Shown piece after piece: positions 46,592 to 55,626 of a stretch of 64,000 bases of DNA (its first letter is position 1; each line of letters opens with the position of its first letter). The stretch is taken from contig NZ_VKDE01000003.1 in assembly GCF_007097485.1 (NCBI RefSeq), forward strand, positions 155,044 through 219,043, read 5' to 3'. Below the pieces are notes generated by a model. That model worked only from the letters and a program-made list of their open reading frames with translations, was not told the origin of the DNA and did not search any database. Source of the stretch: Carboxylicivirga sp. M1479 (GTDB taxonomy: Bacteria; Bacteroidota; Bacteroidia; Bacteroidales; Marinilabiliaceae). The position numbers and the translations under genes are program-made.

Positions 46592-47161
46592 TTGAAGTCA
46601 GGAGAGATAAATACCACGATTGTTAAATTTTTGGATGGTAATGATATAGCATCGTATAGGGTGATTTATCAGCATTACTTCAAAGGGCTGTGTTTATTTG
46701 CCTATGAATACTTGAGAGACACAAGCGCAGCAGAAGATCTGGTGCAGGATGTATTTGTTCATATCTGGGAAAAAGACTTACAGATTAGAGAGCCTGAAAA
46801 ATTACCGGCTTACATGTACTCCATGGTTCGCACCCGTTGTTTAAACCAAATAAGAGGTAATAAGGTGCGTCAGCAATATGTACATCACGAAAAGGATAAA
46901 GACTATTGGGAAGATGATGTGCAACATGCCATTATTAAAGCCGAAGTATTTAAAGAGCTCAGCGAAAGTTTAGAACAGTTGCCTGAAAAAACACGGGAAA
47001 TATTTGAACTAAGTTATTTAACTCAACTACGAGAAAAAGAGATTGCCGATCGTTTGGGCATAACTGTTGACATGGTAAAAGCGCACAAGAAAAAGGCTCG
47101 TGGCATTCTTCGCAATGAGCTAAAACACCTCATGTCCTTGATTATTATTCTTAACATCTGA
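46592..47161 (+). CDS. ECF-type sigma-70 family sigma factor (FecI-like), second module
   Basis: About 189 residues from TTG 46592. The frame is open from 46535, but that codon lies in the -7 element, so it cannot be used. Aligning with the 9016 sigma factor (VQLGNKSAFKEIFEEFYTPLC with FLDGNDIASYRVIYQHYFKGLC) places the start near 46592. No in-frame ATG exists before region 2, so a rare start codon is used. Regions 2 (AAEDLVQDVFVHIWEKD) and 4 (LTQLREKEIADRLGITVDMV) are intact. The FecR gene follows 65 nt later. Confidence 0.85.
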   Translation: MKSGEINTTIVKFLDGNDIASYRVIYQHYFKGLCLFAYEYLRDTSAAEDLVQDVFVHIWEKDLQIREPEKLPAYMYSMVRTRCLNQIRGNKVRQQYVHHEKDKDYWEDDVQHAIIKAEVFKELSESLEQLPEKTREIFELSYLTQLREKEIADRLGITVDMVKAHKKKARGILRNELKHLMSLIIILNI

Positions 47162-47226
47162 TTTTTTTCATCTTTTTCTGACACCATTTTATTTTTAAAG
47201 TGTCAATAATGTAAGAAGATGAAAAA

Positions 47227-48390
47227 ATGGATAACTCCACACTGTCAAAAATAGTAGCAAAATACCTGAAGGGGCAAGCCTCTGAAAGTGAGATGCAGGA
47301 ACTCGATACATGGCGTAAGGCCAGTGAGAGTAACGAACTTTTTATGCAACAATTTGAGCAATCCGACAATGCTTTTGCGGACTATCAGATTTATAAAAAT
47401 TTCGAGGAAGATAAGGTTTGGTCAGCATTACTCGACAAGGTGCAAAAGAAAAAGAGAATTTCTTTAGGGCAGGTACTTATCCGCGTAGCAGCTGTTTTAG
47501 TATTAGGACTGATTGTTAGCAGTATTTTTTATGTGTTGGTGCCTAACGATCGCTCTTTAATATTGGCTAAGGTAGAGACGGTATCACCGGGTCAATTTAA
47601 CGCCATCTTAAAAATCGATAAACAGCAAGAAATACACCTGTCAGATACCACCAGTCAAGAGCTTAAGAACAGCGGAACTCACTTAGCTACCATAGCACAA
47701 GGGAAGTTAGCATACAAGCTACGAAAGAATGTTGAGCCTCAGGAGATGGAAGTGGTGGTGCCCAACCGGGCCGAGTACCAGTTTATATTTGCCGATGGAA
47801 CAAAAGTGTGGATGAATGCCGGTAGTAGGGTGAAATTTAAACAGCCATTTGACAGTGAAACGCGAGAGGTATATGCCGAGGGCGAAGTGTTTTTTGAAGT
47901 GGCCAAGGATGTGAATAGACCATTTATAGTGAGTTTGCCAAATGACAATGCCATTCAAGTATTGGGTACTGAGTTTAATGTGAGAGCATACCCTGATGAT
48001 GCTAGCTATCAATCGGTGTTAGTTGAGGGAAGTGTATTGTGGCATACTCAATCGGGCAAAGAGCGTTTGATGGAGCCGGGACAACTACTCAATTACCAAG
48101 TTAACAATGGTGAAGTTGAACTTAGTGATGTTGATGTGTATCCATACCTTGCATGGAAAGAAGGTCGTTTTGTGTATGATGGCTCTGAGCTAGTTCATAT
48201 AATGAGCGATTTAAGCCGGTGGTACGGTGTTGATGTGGTTTATAACGATCAAGCAATTCGCAAGCTTCACTTTAGTGTAGACATTAAACGCTATGAGAAT
48301 TTAAGTGAGATATTAGAGATGTTAGCCTTAACCGAAAAAGTACAATTTAATATACAGGAATCAACCGTTAAAGTAGAACGGTATCAATAA
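47227..48390 (+). CDS. FecR family anti-sigma factor, second module
   Basis: 387 residues. Cytoplasmic segment (MDNSTLSKIVAKYLKGQASE), one membrane helix at about 84-105 (VAAVLVLGLIVSSIFYVLV), FecR domain (VPNRAEYQFIFADGTKVWMN, YAEGEVFFEVAKD, VLGTEFNVRAYPD, VLVEGSV) and a C-terminal DUF4974-like module (VHIMSDLSRWYGVDVVY). Same order and length as the 9716 protein; the conserved blocks show the modules are related. It restrains the upstream sigma factor until the SusC receptor signals. Confidence 0.94.
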   Translation: MDNSTLSKIVAKYLKGQASESEMQELDTWRKASESNELFMQQFEQSDNAFADYQIYKNFEEDKVWSALLDKVQKKKRISLGQVLIRVAAVLVLGLIVSSIFYVLVPNDRSLILAKVETVSPGQFNAILKIDKQQEIHLSDTTSQELKNSGTHLATIAQGKLAYKLRKNVEPQEMEVVVPNRAEYQFIFADGTKVWMNAGSRVKFKQPFDSETREVYAEGEVFFEVAKDVNRPFIVSLPNDNAIQVLGTEFNVRAYPDDASYQSVLVEGSVLWHTQSGKERLMEPGQLLNYQVNNGEVELSDVDVYPYLAWKEGRFVYDGSELVHIMSDLSRWYGVDVVYNDQAIRKLHFSVDIKRYENLSEILEMLALTEKVQFNIQESTVKVERYQ

Positions 48391-48395
48391 AAAAA

Positions 48396-48447
48396 AACAG
48401 GAAGTGTTGCAGCACCTCCTGTTAAATGTAACAAGCTAGTTGTTACA
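48396..48447 (+). promoter_or_regulatory. Twin-hairpin leader between fecR and susC, second module
   Basis: Hairpin 1: AACAGGA...GTG with CAC..TCCTGTT (48396-48423, one mismatch). Hairpin 2: TGTAACAA/TTGTTACA (48427-48447), ending 27 nt before ATG 48475. Same layout as 10909-10962. Confidence 0.6.
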
Positions 48448-48474
48448 AGTATGTATAACTTCAATTACAAATCT

Positions 48475-51400
48475 ATGAAAAAAAATCGGGAATTAATGTG
48501 CCCTGATGGGAGGGGTACACCCAAAATCTACAAAATTATGAAACTATCATTTCTTATGATGTTCATGTTATTATGGCAAGTGTCAGCGTCAAGCTATAGT
48601 CAATCGACTAAGCTGAAGCTGGAGCTAAAGAATGCTTCTGTTAAAGAGGTGCTCAAAGCCATAAGTCACCAAAGCGAATTTACCTTTATCTATAACGATG
48701 AAGAGATTTTAGAGCTTGACCAGGTGTCAATTGACGCTGAAGGAGTGACGGTTGAAACAGTTTTAAATACCTGTTTAAACAATAGTGGACTATCATGGGA
48801 AGTGCGCGATGAGGTAATAATTATTAAACCGGCTCAAAGAGCCATACAGCAACAACCCATAATAGTTAAAGGAAAGGTGCTTGATGAGCAAGGACTGCCT
48901 GTTCCAGGTGTTAACATTATTGTATTGGATTACAATACAGGAACCATTACAAGTGCCGATGGTACTTACGAATTGCGTGTTCCTGATCTTAAGGTTACTC
49001 TGAAGTACACTTTTATTGGTTTTGTTGATCAAGAGGTGGCACTCGATGGTAAAACGGAAATTAACGTTACCCTGCAAACCGAAGTGAGTGAGATTGGTGA
49101 TGTGGTGGTTACCGGTTATTATAATCAAACAAAAGAGAGCTTTACAGGTGCAGCTACCACAATTAGCGCAGATAAGTTGCAAGAAGTTAGTAATACAAAT
49201 GTGTTACAGGCCATTCAGGTATTTGACCCATCGTTTAAAATTATGGAGAATAACGAGTTTGGATCTAATCCTAACCGTATGCCTGAAATTGAAGTGCGAG
49301 GTAAAGCCAGTTTCCCTGGTTTAAGTGAAAGTGAGATCCGTAGCAACCCTAATCAACCAACCTTTATTTTAGATGGTTTTGAGGTGAGTATTGAAAAAAT
49401 ATACGATTTAGATATTAACCGTATTGCTGGGGTCACTATTTTGAAAGATGCGAGTGCCACCGCAATTTATGGTTCTCGTGCAGCTAACGGAGTGGTGGTA
49501 ATTGAAACCAAAGCACCTGAAAAAGGGAAGCTACGCGTTAATTACACTTTCGATGGAACGGTATCGGCTCCTGACTTGTCGGATTATGAACTGTTAGACG
49601 CTGCAGAAAAACTTGAGGCTGAACGTTTGGCGGGGCTTTATACTTCAGAAAAGCCTGCAGGTGATAGTTACAATGAGCAAGTTCGTTTTGATCAATTATA
49701 CAATCAAAACCTCCAAGCTGTTCGTTCAGGAGTTAACACCGATTGGATTGCACAACCTGTTGAAAATAGTTTTTCGCACAAACACTCCTTATTTCTTGAA
49801 GGTGGTGATGATGTTATCCGTTATGCACTTGAAGGAAATTATAACGACGAAAAAGGGGTAATGAAAGGATCGGGTAGAAAACGTTATGCACTTGGTAGTA
49901 TGCTTTCGTATCGTTTTAAAAATGTGACCTTTAAAAATCACTTAACGGTAACACGTGTGGATGCTCCGGAATCACCTTATGGTAATTTTTCTGATTATGC
50001 TCGTTTGAACCCTTACTATAAGTTAAAGGATGAGAGTGGACGATATTACCAGACTTTACGTACCAACGATGACTATGGTACACCAGAGCAATATTCAGGT
50101 CTTTACGACGCTACGTATTTATCTAACGAAAATGGAAGTAAATACACCAATGTGACCAATAATTTCTCTATTGACTGGATGCTCTTGGAAGGATTACGCT
50201 TAAAAGGTAATGTGTCTTTTCAGTTGCAGAATGATAAGTCGGAAACCTTTAAATCGCCTAACTCAATTGAGTTTTTGAATACACCAGAAGAAGATTTTAA
50301 CTTGCGAGGAAGCTATTACGTAGGAGATCAAGAGATGTTTTTGTTAGATGGTAACCTAGTGTTGAGCTATTTTAAGCAAATAAACAAACACTTTGTAAAC
50401 GCTGTTATTGGCGGTAATATCCAAGAGCAAACCATTGATTTTGAAGATTACACGGCTGAAGGTTTTGCCAATGATCGCTTGAGTCATGTTAGTTTTGGTG
50501 CTCAGTTTAAAGAAGGTAGTACGCCTGGTGGATTCGAAGAAACAAGTCGCTTAGCAGGTGCTTTCTCTAATTTGAATTATAATTTCGATAATCGTTTTTT
50601 AGCCGATGCTTCATTACGTATCGATGGTTCGTCTAAGTTTGGAAAGAATCAACGTACTGCTCCTTTTTGGTCAGCAGGTATTGGCTGGAACATTCACAAC
50701 GAAGCGTTTTTTAAGGACAATGCAAAAGTCAATGAGGTGCGTTTGAGGGCGAATGTGGGTGAAACAGGTGGTGATAACTTCTATGCTTATCAGGCCTTAA
50801 CTACCTATCAATATATTACCGATCGTCATTATCGCTTTAATAACGGTGCAAATATCAAAGCATTGGGTAATGAGGATTTGAGATGGCAAACAACAATGAA
50901 GCGCAATGCAGGTATTGATATTGCTTTATTCAATAGTCGATTAATGCTGTCGGGTAACTATTATTACGATACTACCAAGGATTTATTAACACAGGTGTCT
51001 ATTGCTCCATCCATCGGTTTTTCAAGTTTTACTTCTAACATGGGCGATGTGCTCAATAAAGGGATCGAAGTTAACTTAAGTGGTACTGTTTATAAAAATA
51101 GTGAGCGTCGTATTTTTGTGAATTTGTTTGCTAATATGAGGCACAATATTAATGAAATACAGCAAATTTCAGATGCTCTAAAAGAGTATAACAAAGCAGC
51201 AGCTGAGAACCAGAATAAGGAAGTAGCTGATCAGATTGATTCTAGTGGAGAATCAAATATTTATCGGGAAGGTGATTCGGCCAATATGATTAGCGCAGCT
51301 CCAGTTTTACAGTTTAACGAAGGTGAATCTATTTATGCGATTTACGCCGTACGATCATTAGGTATTGATCCGGTTTCGGGTAAAGAGGTTTTCTTAGATC

Positions 51401-51912
51401 GTAACGGTAACAGCACCATGACTTGGGATGCTCGTGATCAAGTAGTCGTGGGTGAAGCCCAGCCTAAGTATGAGGGTTACTTTGGAACCAATACCGATAT
51501 AGGCAACTTCAGTTTCAATTTATCTTTTAACTACCGTTTGGGTGGGCAAATTTATAATAACACAATTATTGATCGTGTTGAAAATGCGAACCTGTATAAT
51601 AATGTGGACAGAAGAGTGTTAGAGCAGCGTTGGACTCAAGAAGGTGATGTGAAGCCATATAAAAGCATTGCAGACAGATCTATTACTCGTGCATCGTCTC
51701 GATTTGTTGAAGATGAAAACACTTTGTCGCTAGCTTCCGCTAGAGTGTCCTATACTTTAAACCAGAATTTGGTGCAAAATATAGGTCTTCGCCATATGAA
51801 GTTATCTGTTTATATGAATGACATATTCAGAATATCAACAGTGAAAATGGAGCGCGGATTGTCGTACCCATTTGCCCGTTCAGTGTCATTCTCATTACAA
51901 ACCAATTTTTAA
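48475..51912 (+). CDS. SusC/RagA family TonB-dependent receptor with STN domain, second module
   Basis: 1145 residues from ATG 48475, chosen over 48451 because it aligns with the start and leader spacing of the first susC. A pre-signal extension (MKKNRELMCPDGRGTPKIYK) precedes MKLSFLMMFMLL...SSYSQ. Domains: STN (about 50-110; FTFIYNDEEILEL, VSIDAEGVTVETVL), carboxypeptidase-regulatory-like (about 125-205; KGKVLDEQGLPVPGVNI), plug (DVVVTGYYNQTKESF, VTILKDASATAIYGSRAANG), and a barrel ending VSFSLQTNF. Partner SusD starts 10 nt after the stop. Ligand unknown. Confidence 0.95.
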   Translation: MKKNRELMCPDGRGTPKIYKIMKLSFLMMFMLLWQVSASSYSQSTKLKLELKNASVKEVLKAISHQSEFTFIYNDEEILELDQVSIDAEGVTVETVLNTCLNNSGLSWEVRDEVIIIKPAQRAIQQQPIIVKGKVLDEQGLPVPGVNIIVLDYNTGTITSADGTYELRVPDLKVTLKYTFIGFVDQEVALDGKTEINVTLQTEVSEIGDVVVTGYYNQTKESFTGAATTISADKLQEVSNTNVLQAIQVFDPSFKIMENNEFGSNPNRMPEIEVRGKASFPGLSESEIRSNPNQPTFILDGFEVSIEKIYDLDINRIAGVTILKDASATAIYGSRAANGVVVIETKAPEKGKLRVNYTFDGTVSAPDLSDYELLDAAEKLEAERLAGLYTSEKPAGDSYNEQVRFDQLYNQNLQAVRSGVNTDWIAQPVENSFSHKHSLFLEGGDDVIRYALEGNYNDEKGVMKGSGRKRYALGSMLSYRFKNVTFKNHLTVTRVDAPESPYGNFSDYARLNPYYKLKDESGRYYQTLRTNDDYGTPEQYSGLYDATYLSNENGSKYTNVTNNFSIDWMLLEGLRLKGNVSFQLQNDKSETFKSPNSIEFLNTPEEDFNLRGSYYVGDQEMFLLDGNLVLSYFKQINKHFVNAVIGGNIQEQTIDFEDYTAEGFANDRLSHVSFGAQFKEGSTPGGFEETSRLAGAFSNLNYNFDNRFLADASLRIDGSSKFGKNQRTAPFWSAGIGWNIHNEAFFKDNAKVNEVRLRANVGETGGDNFYAYQALTTYQYITDRHYRFNNGANIKALGNEDLRWQTTMKRNAGIDIALFNSRLMLSGNYYYDTTKDLLTQVSIAPSIGFSSFTSNMGDVLNKGIEVNLSGTVYKNSERRIFVNLFANMRHNINEIQQISDALKEYNKAAAENQNKEVADQIDSSGESNIYREGDSANMISAAPVLQFNEGESIYAIYAVRSLGIDPVSGKEVFLDRNGNSTMTWDARDQVVVGEAQPKYEGYFGTNTDIGNFSFNLSFNYRLGGQIYNNTIIDRVENANLYNNVDRRVLEQRWTQEGDVKPYKSIADRSITRASSRFVEDENTLSLASARVSYTLNQNLVQNIGLRHMKLSVYMNDIFRISTVKMERGLSYPFARSVSFSLQTNF

Positions 51913-51922
51913 TTAGGAGACC

Positions 51923-53341
51923 ATGAAAAATAAAATATTAATAGTATTTACAGCCTTGGTTCTTACATTAACTTCATGTGAAGATTGGATGGATGTTCAA
52001 CCAAAATCAGAAGTGGATCAAATAGAGTTGTTCCAATCTGAAGAAGGGTACCACGATGCATTAAATGGTGTGTATTTAATGTTAGGTGATAATAATTTGT
52101 ATGGCGATAAGCTAAGCATGAGTCTTTTAGATGTTTTGGCGCAAAACTATTATATACCAACCGGACATAGTTATATCGATTTGGTATTTCATAATTACGA
52201 AGCTGAAGCAAGTGAGAATTCTATTTCAGGGGTATGGGATAAGGCTTACAACGTTATTGCCAATTGCAATAATATCATTCAGTTTATTGAAGAAGATGAT
52301 GCCTCTAAATTTTCGGGTAACAATTACAATTATATCAAAGGTGAAGCATTGGCCATTAGGGCGATGTTGCATTTCGACCTGATTCGTATGTTTAACGCCC
52401 CCTTAATTAGCGATCCTGAGTTTTTAGGTATTCCTTATGTTGATGAATTTAAAATCGAGTTAACAGAGCAATCAACTACAATTGAAGCATTGAGTTTGGT
52501 GGAGGATGACTTGATGAAAGCCTATGAATTGTTGGCCGATGATGAGGTGATGAACCCGTCTGATGACAACGAATCGTATCGAGAAAATCACTTAAATTAT
52601 TATGCGGTCGTTGGCTTATTAGCACGAGTGCATCTGTATCAACAAGATTATGTCAATGCAGCCTTGTATGCTGATGAAGTGATTCAATCGGCGCGTTTTA
52701 AGTGGATGAATCCTAGTGATATTCTAGGCAATTTAGATTTTGTGTTTTATCCTGAACTTATAATGGGTTTGTATCACACAAAAGTTGGAGAAACATCGCG
52801 CAATTATTTTGCACATACAGATGCTAACAACCCTAATGAGCTGATTTGTTCTGATCGAAGCGCAAGCTGGTACGAAGGAGATGATATACGATTTAAATAT
52901 TGGTTTGAAGTTGTTTCTACAATGGATGGCGACAAGCGGTTCATGACAAAATACAACCGACCTAAGGATGACGAAGAAGCAAAACGCTATCAGGATCCGG
53001 TGCTACCGCTTATTAAATTGTCTGAGATGTATTTGATTCTTGCCGAGAGCAAGGCCAAAACAAATCTTGTTGATGGCATACGTGTAATCAACGAGATGAA
53101 AACTGAGCGTCGTACTTCAGTACTTGACGAAGCCATTGATGAGGTCACGTTTATGGATGAGTTGTCAAGGGAGTATGAGCGTGAGTTTTATGGCGAAGGA
53201 CAATTGTTCTTTTTCTACAAGCGTATGAATTTTCCAGTTTTAGTGGGTGCAGATGGTAGTAACCTGCCAATGGACGATGCTAAATATACCTTGCCATTTC
53301 CAGCCAACGAAATACAGTTTGGTGGTCGTGTAACCAATTAA
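51923..53341 (+). CDS. SusD/RagB family surface lipoprotein, second module
   Basis: 472 residues. Lipoprotein signal (ALVLTLTSCEDWMDVQP). SusD helices: YIKGEALAIRAMLHFDLIRMF, LIKLSEMYLILAESKAKTN, then EYEREFYGEGQLFFFYKRMN and the FPANEIQFGG ending. It is the cap of the SusC transporter encoded directly upstream and overlaps the next start by 0 nt. Confidence 0.94.
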   Translation: MKNKILIVFTALVLTLTSCEDWMDVQPKSEVDQIELFQSEEGYHDALNGVYLMLGDNNLYGDKLSMSLLDVLAQNYYIPTGHSYIDLVFHNYEAEASENSISGVWDKAYNVIANCNNIIQFIEEDDASKFSGNNYNYIKGEALAIRAMLHFDLIRMFNAPLISDPEFLGIPYVDEFKIELTEQSTTIEALSLVEDDLMKAYELLADDEVMNPSDDNESYRENHLNYYAVVGLLARVHLYQQDYVNAALYADEVIQSARFKWMNPSDILGNLDFVFYPELIMGLYHTKVGETSRNYFAHTDANNPNELICSDRSASWYEGDDIRFKYWFEVVSTMDGDKRFMTKYNRPKDDEEAKRYQDPVLPLIKLSEMYLILAESKAKTNLVDGIRVINEMKTERRTSVLDEAIDEVTFMDELSREYEREFYGEGQLFFFYKRMNFPVLVGADGSNLPMDDAKYTLPFPANEIQFGGRVTN

Positions 53342-54058
53342 ATGATGAGAAAAATGAAATTATATAAATATATACTAGCAATGTGTATGGCTTGTGTTCT
53401 GTTTTCGTGCGAGGAAAACGAACCCATGTTATATGATACCGAATACAATGCGCTCAACTTTAAGCTTCCCTATGAAGAGCCTGATAGTCTTTATCTTAAT
53501 TTTATGTTTTTGCCTAATGATGCAAATACGGCACTGCTTAAGGTAAAGTTAAAGTTAATGGGGGTGGCCAGTCCTAACGACCGTAGTTATATGGTGAGTG
53601 AAGTGCTTGATGAAACAACAGCTGAATCGGGAGTGCATTACGAAGCGCTAGGCACACAATATGTTTTTCCAGCTAATGAAACGGAAACCAATTTTGAGCT
53701 TGTGCTTAAACGCGACGAAAGTTTACGTGAGAAAACGTGCCGATTGGTGATAAAGCTGGATGAATCAGGTGATTTTAAAGAAGGACTTAGTGGACAACAG
53801 CATTTTATCTTAAACATAACCGATAACTTGCTTGTTCCTCCTCCATTTTGGGAGGGTAATTATCTGCATTACTATGCTGGTCCTTATCATTGGAAAAAGT
53901 GTAAAAAGTACATTGAAATAGCAGGTGTTGACGGACCTAATTGGTTTCCTGATCCTTATGCGGCTGGCGATGTTTATGTTAAAGAAACACGCATGTGGTT
54001 CGAAAATAATCCGACCTACGACGAAGAAGGTAATCGCTTGTATTTTGAATACCGTTAA
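53342..54058 (+). CDS. DUF4843 domain lipoprotein
   Basis: 238 residues, starting directly after the susD stop (a second ATG follows). Lipoprotein signal (LAMCMACVLFSCEENEP). The body YNALNFKLPYEEPDSLYLNF, VLDETTAESGVHYEAL and YVFPANETETNFELVLKRD follows the DUF4843 pattern of Calx-beta-like sandwiches found after SusD genes. Role unknown, likely an accessory surface protein of the SusCD complex. Confidence 0.85.
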   Translation: MMRKMKLYKYILAMCMACVLFSCEENEPMLYDTEYNALNFKLPYEEPDSLYLNFMFLPNDANTALLKVKLKLMGVASPNDRSYMVSEVLDETTAESGVHYEALGTQYVFPANETETNFELVLKRDESLREKTCRLVIKLDESGDFKEGLSGQQHFILNITDNLLVPPPFWEGNYLHYYAGPYHWKKCKKYIEIAGVDGPNWFPDPYAAGDVYVKETRMWFENNPTYDEEGNRLYFEYR

Positions 54059-54074
54059 CTTTAAAAACAATAAG

Positions 54075-55556
54075 ATGAAGACATATATATTATTTGCTGC
54101 AATTGTTCTTATGGCTCTTGGTGGTTGTTTGCAAGATGAAGGCAATTACGAGTACCTTGACTTGAATGAAGTACAAGGCATTACAGGCATTGAAGAATCA
54201 TATAGCATGACAAAGTTTGAAGATGTGCTAATAATAAATCCTGTTATAGACTTTAAGCACGAGACTGATGCCGATTATGAATACGAATGGAGTTTGAGCC
54301 ATTGGGAATATAACGATGAGTCACGTGATCGAGATAATTTCGAAATTATTATTTCTCAGGATAAAAATCTAGAGTTCGTCGCTGATCACACCATACCTTA
54401 TAAAGATTTGTTCGGCATATTTAAGGTAACGAATAAAAATACCGGCGTTGTCTATACGCACGATTTTGAGCTACGTGTTCAAAATGCTTATCAATACGGT
54501 TACTTCTTTTTATGTGAAAAAGATATGAACAGTGAGTTGTTTTTGGTAAGAGACAATGGTAAAACAATTGATAATTTATACGAAACCTTAACTGGCATGC
54601 CCTTAGTAGGTCAGCCATATTGCATGGAAAGTGTAAGAAGTGGGATTACAACTGATTTGGTAATGTTCACAAGTGATGGGCCGGATTATGGTGCGGTTAT
54701 GAATTTTGATAACATGGATTATAAATGGCCAGCCCTTAAATGTTTTCATGAGGAAAATACTGGAGAGTCCATGGTTGTTAATTACTTTGCTGCCCGTGAT
54801 GATATTTTTACAATTGTTAATAATAAATACTATTTCACAGGCGGAAGAGTCTATGGTGATTATAAACCTTATATAGGTATTGACGTGCCCGATGTGATGG
54901 ATGATGTCGATTATGTGGATGAAATGGGGATGGCTTTGGCCTATCTACATGGTACCGATCCGGGTGATCTATATGCGCTTGGTTCTTGGGGAGCAATCAA
55001 TAAAGTAGAAATTGATGGTGAACCATTATTACTACCAGGTAAGTGTCATTTTATGGCTCCAGAACCAGGTGGACATATGTATCAGGGAGGTGTTAGTACT
55101 CATTTTATTATCACAGACAATAATGGTGTAGTAAATGAGGTGGTTTTGCATGCAGCATTAGATTTCTCAACATGGACAAATGCCTATACTTTAACACGAA
55201 CAAATGTATTTTCGGCACCTGAATTAATTACCGACGAGACCATGTTTGTAAATTCCAACTCCGAACGATATTTCTATTTTTCATCGGAGAATAAAATTTA
55301 CCGATATAACTATGATGCGCCAGCAGATGCACCGGCATTGATTGCCGAATTACCTGCAGGGCAAAATATCTCTTACCTGTACCTTGATTATACTCAGGAG
55401 GGATGGACAAAGTATGACGATAAATTTGTTGTTGGCACCTACGACAATTCGGGTCTTAACAATGGCTCTATTTATTTTGTCAATCTTGATGGCTCTATAG
55501 CAACTCAATACGAACATGTGTGTGGTAAAATTATTGACTTAGAAGTAAAGAAATAA
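54075..55556 (+). CDS. PKD-like family lipoprotein
   Basis: 493 residues from ATG 54075, where a lipoprotein signal begins (MKTYILFAAIVLMALGGC). The frame open to 53925 is discarded because it overlaps the DUF4843 gene. N-terminal PKD-like Ig domain (EYEWSLSHWEY, LFGIFKVTNKNTGVVYTHDF) is followed by a propeller-like region (YGYFFLCEKDMNSELFLV, YIGIDVPDVMDDVDY). Such proteins often follow SusCD-DUF4843 genes in Bacteroides. Function unknown; likely surface ligand capture. Confidence 0.82.
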   Translation: MKTYILFAAIVLMALGGCLQDEGNYEYLDLNEVQGITGIEESYSMTKFEDVLIINPVIDFKHETDADYEYEWSLSHWEYNDESRDRDNFEIIISQDKNLEFVADHTIPYKDLFGIFKVTNKNTGVVYTHDFELRVQNAYQYGYFFLCEKDMNSELFLVRDNGKTIDNLYETLTGMPLVGQPYCMESVRSGITTDLVMFTSDGPDYGAVMNFDNMDYKWPALKCFHEENTGESMVVNYFAARDDIFTIVNNKYYFTGGRVYGDYKPYIGIDVPDVMDDVDYVDEMGMALAYLHGTDPGDLYALGSWGAINKVEIDGEPLLLPGKCHFMAPEPGGHMYQGGVSTHFIITDNNGVVNEVVLHAALDFSTWTNAYTLTRTNVFSAPELITDETMFVNSNSERYFYFSSENKIYRYNYDAPADAPALIAELPAGQNISYLYLDYTQEGWTKYDDKFVVGTYDNSGLNNGSIYFVNLDGSIATQYEHVCGKIIDLEVKK

Positions 55557-55566
55557 TACTATTTAT

Positions 55567-55597
55567 GAGCTGGTAGTATTCTGCTATCAGCTCTTTT
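55567..55597 (+). terminator. Terminator after the PKD-like gene
   Basis: GAGCTGGTAG (55567-55576) pairs with CTATCAGCTC (55584-55593), one G-U, then TTTT. The TlpA genes beyond it may need read-through or their own promoter. Confidence 0.75.
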
Positions 55598-55626
55598 CTT
55601 ACAACCTATATTTAAAACGTAACTGT

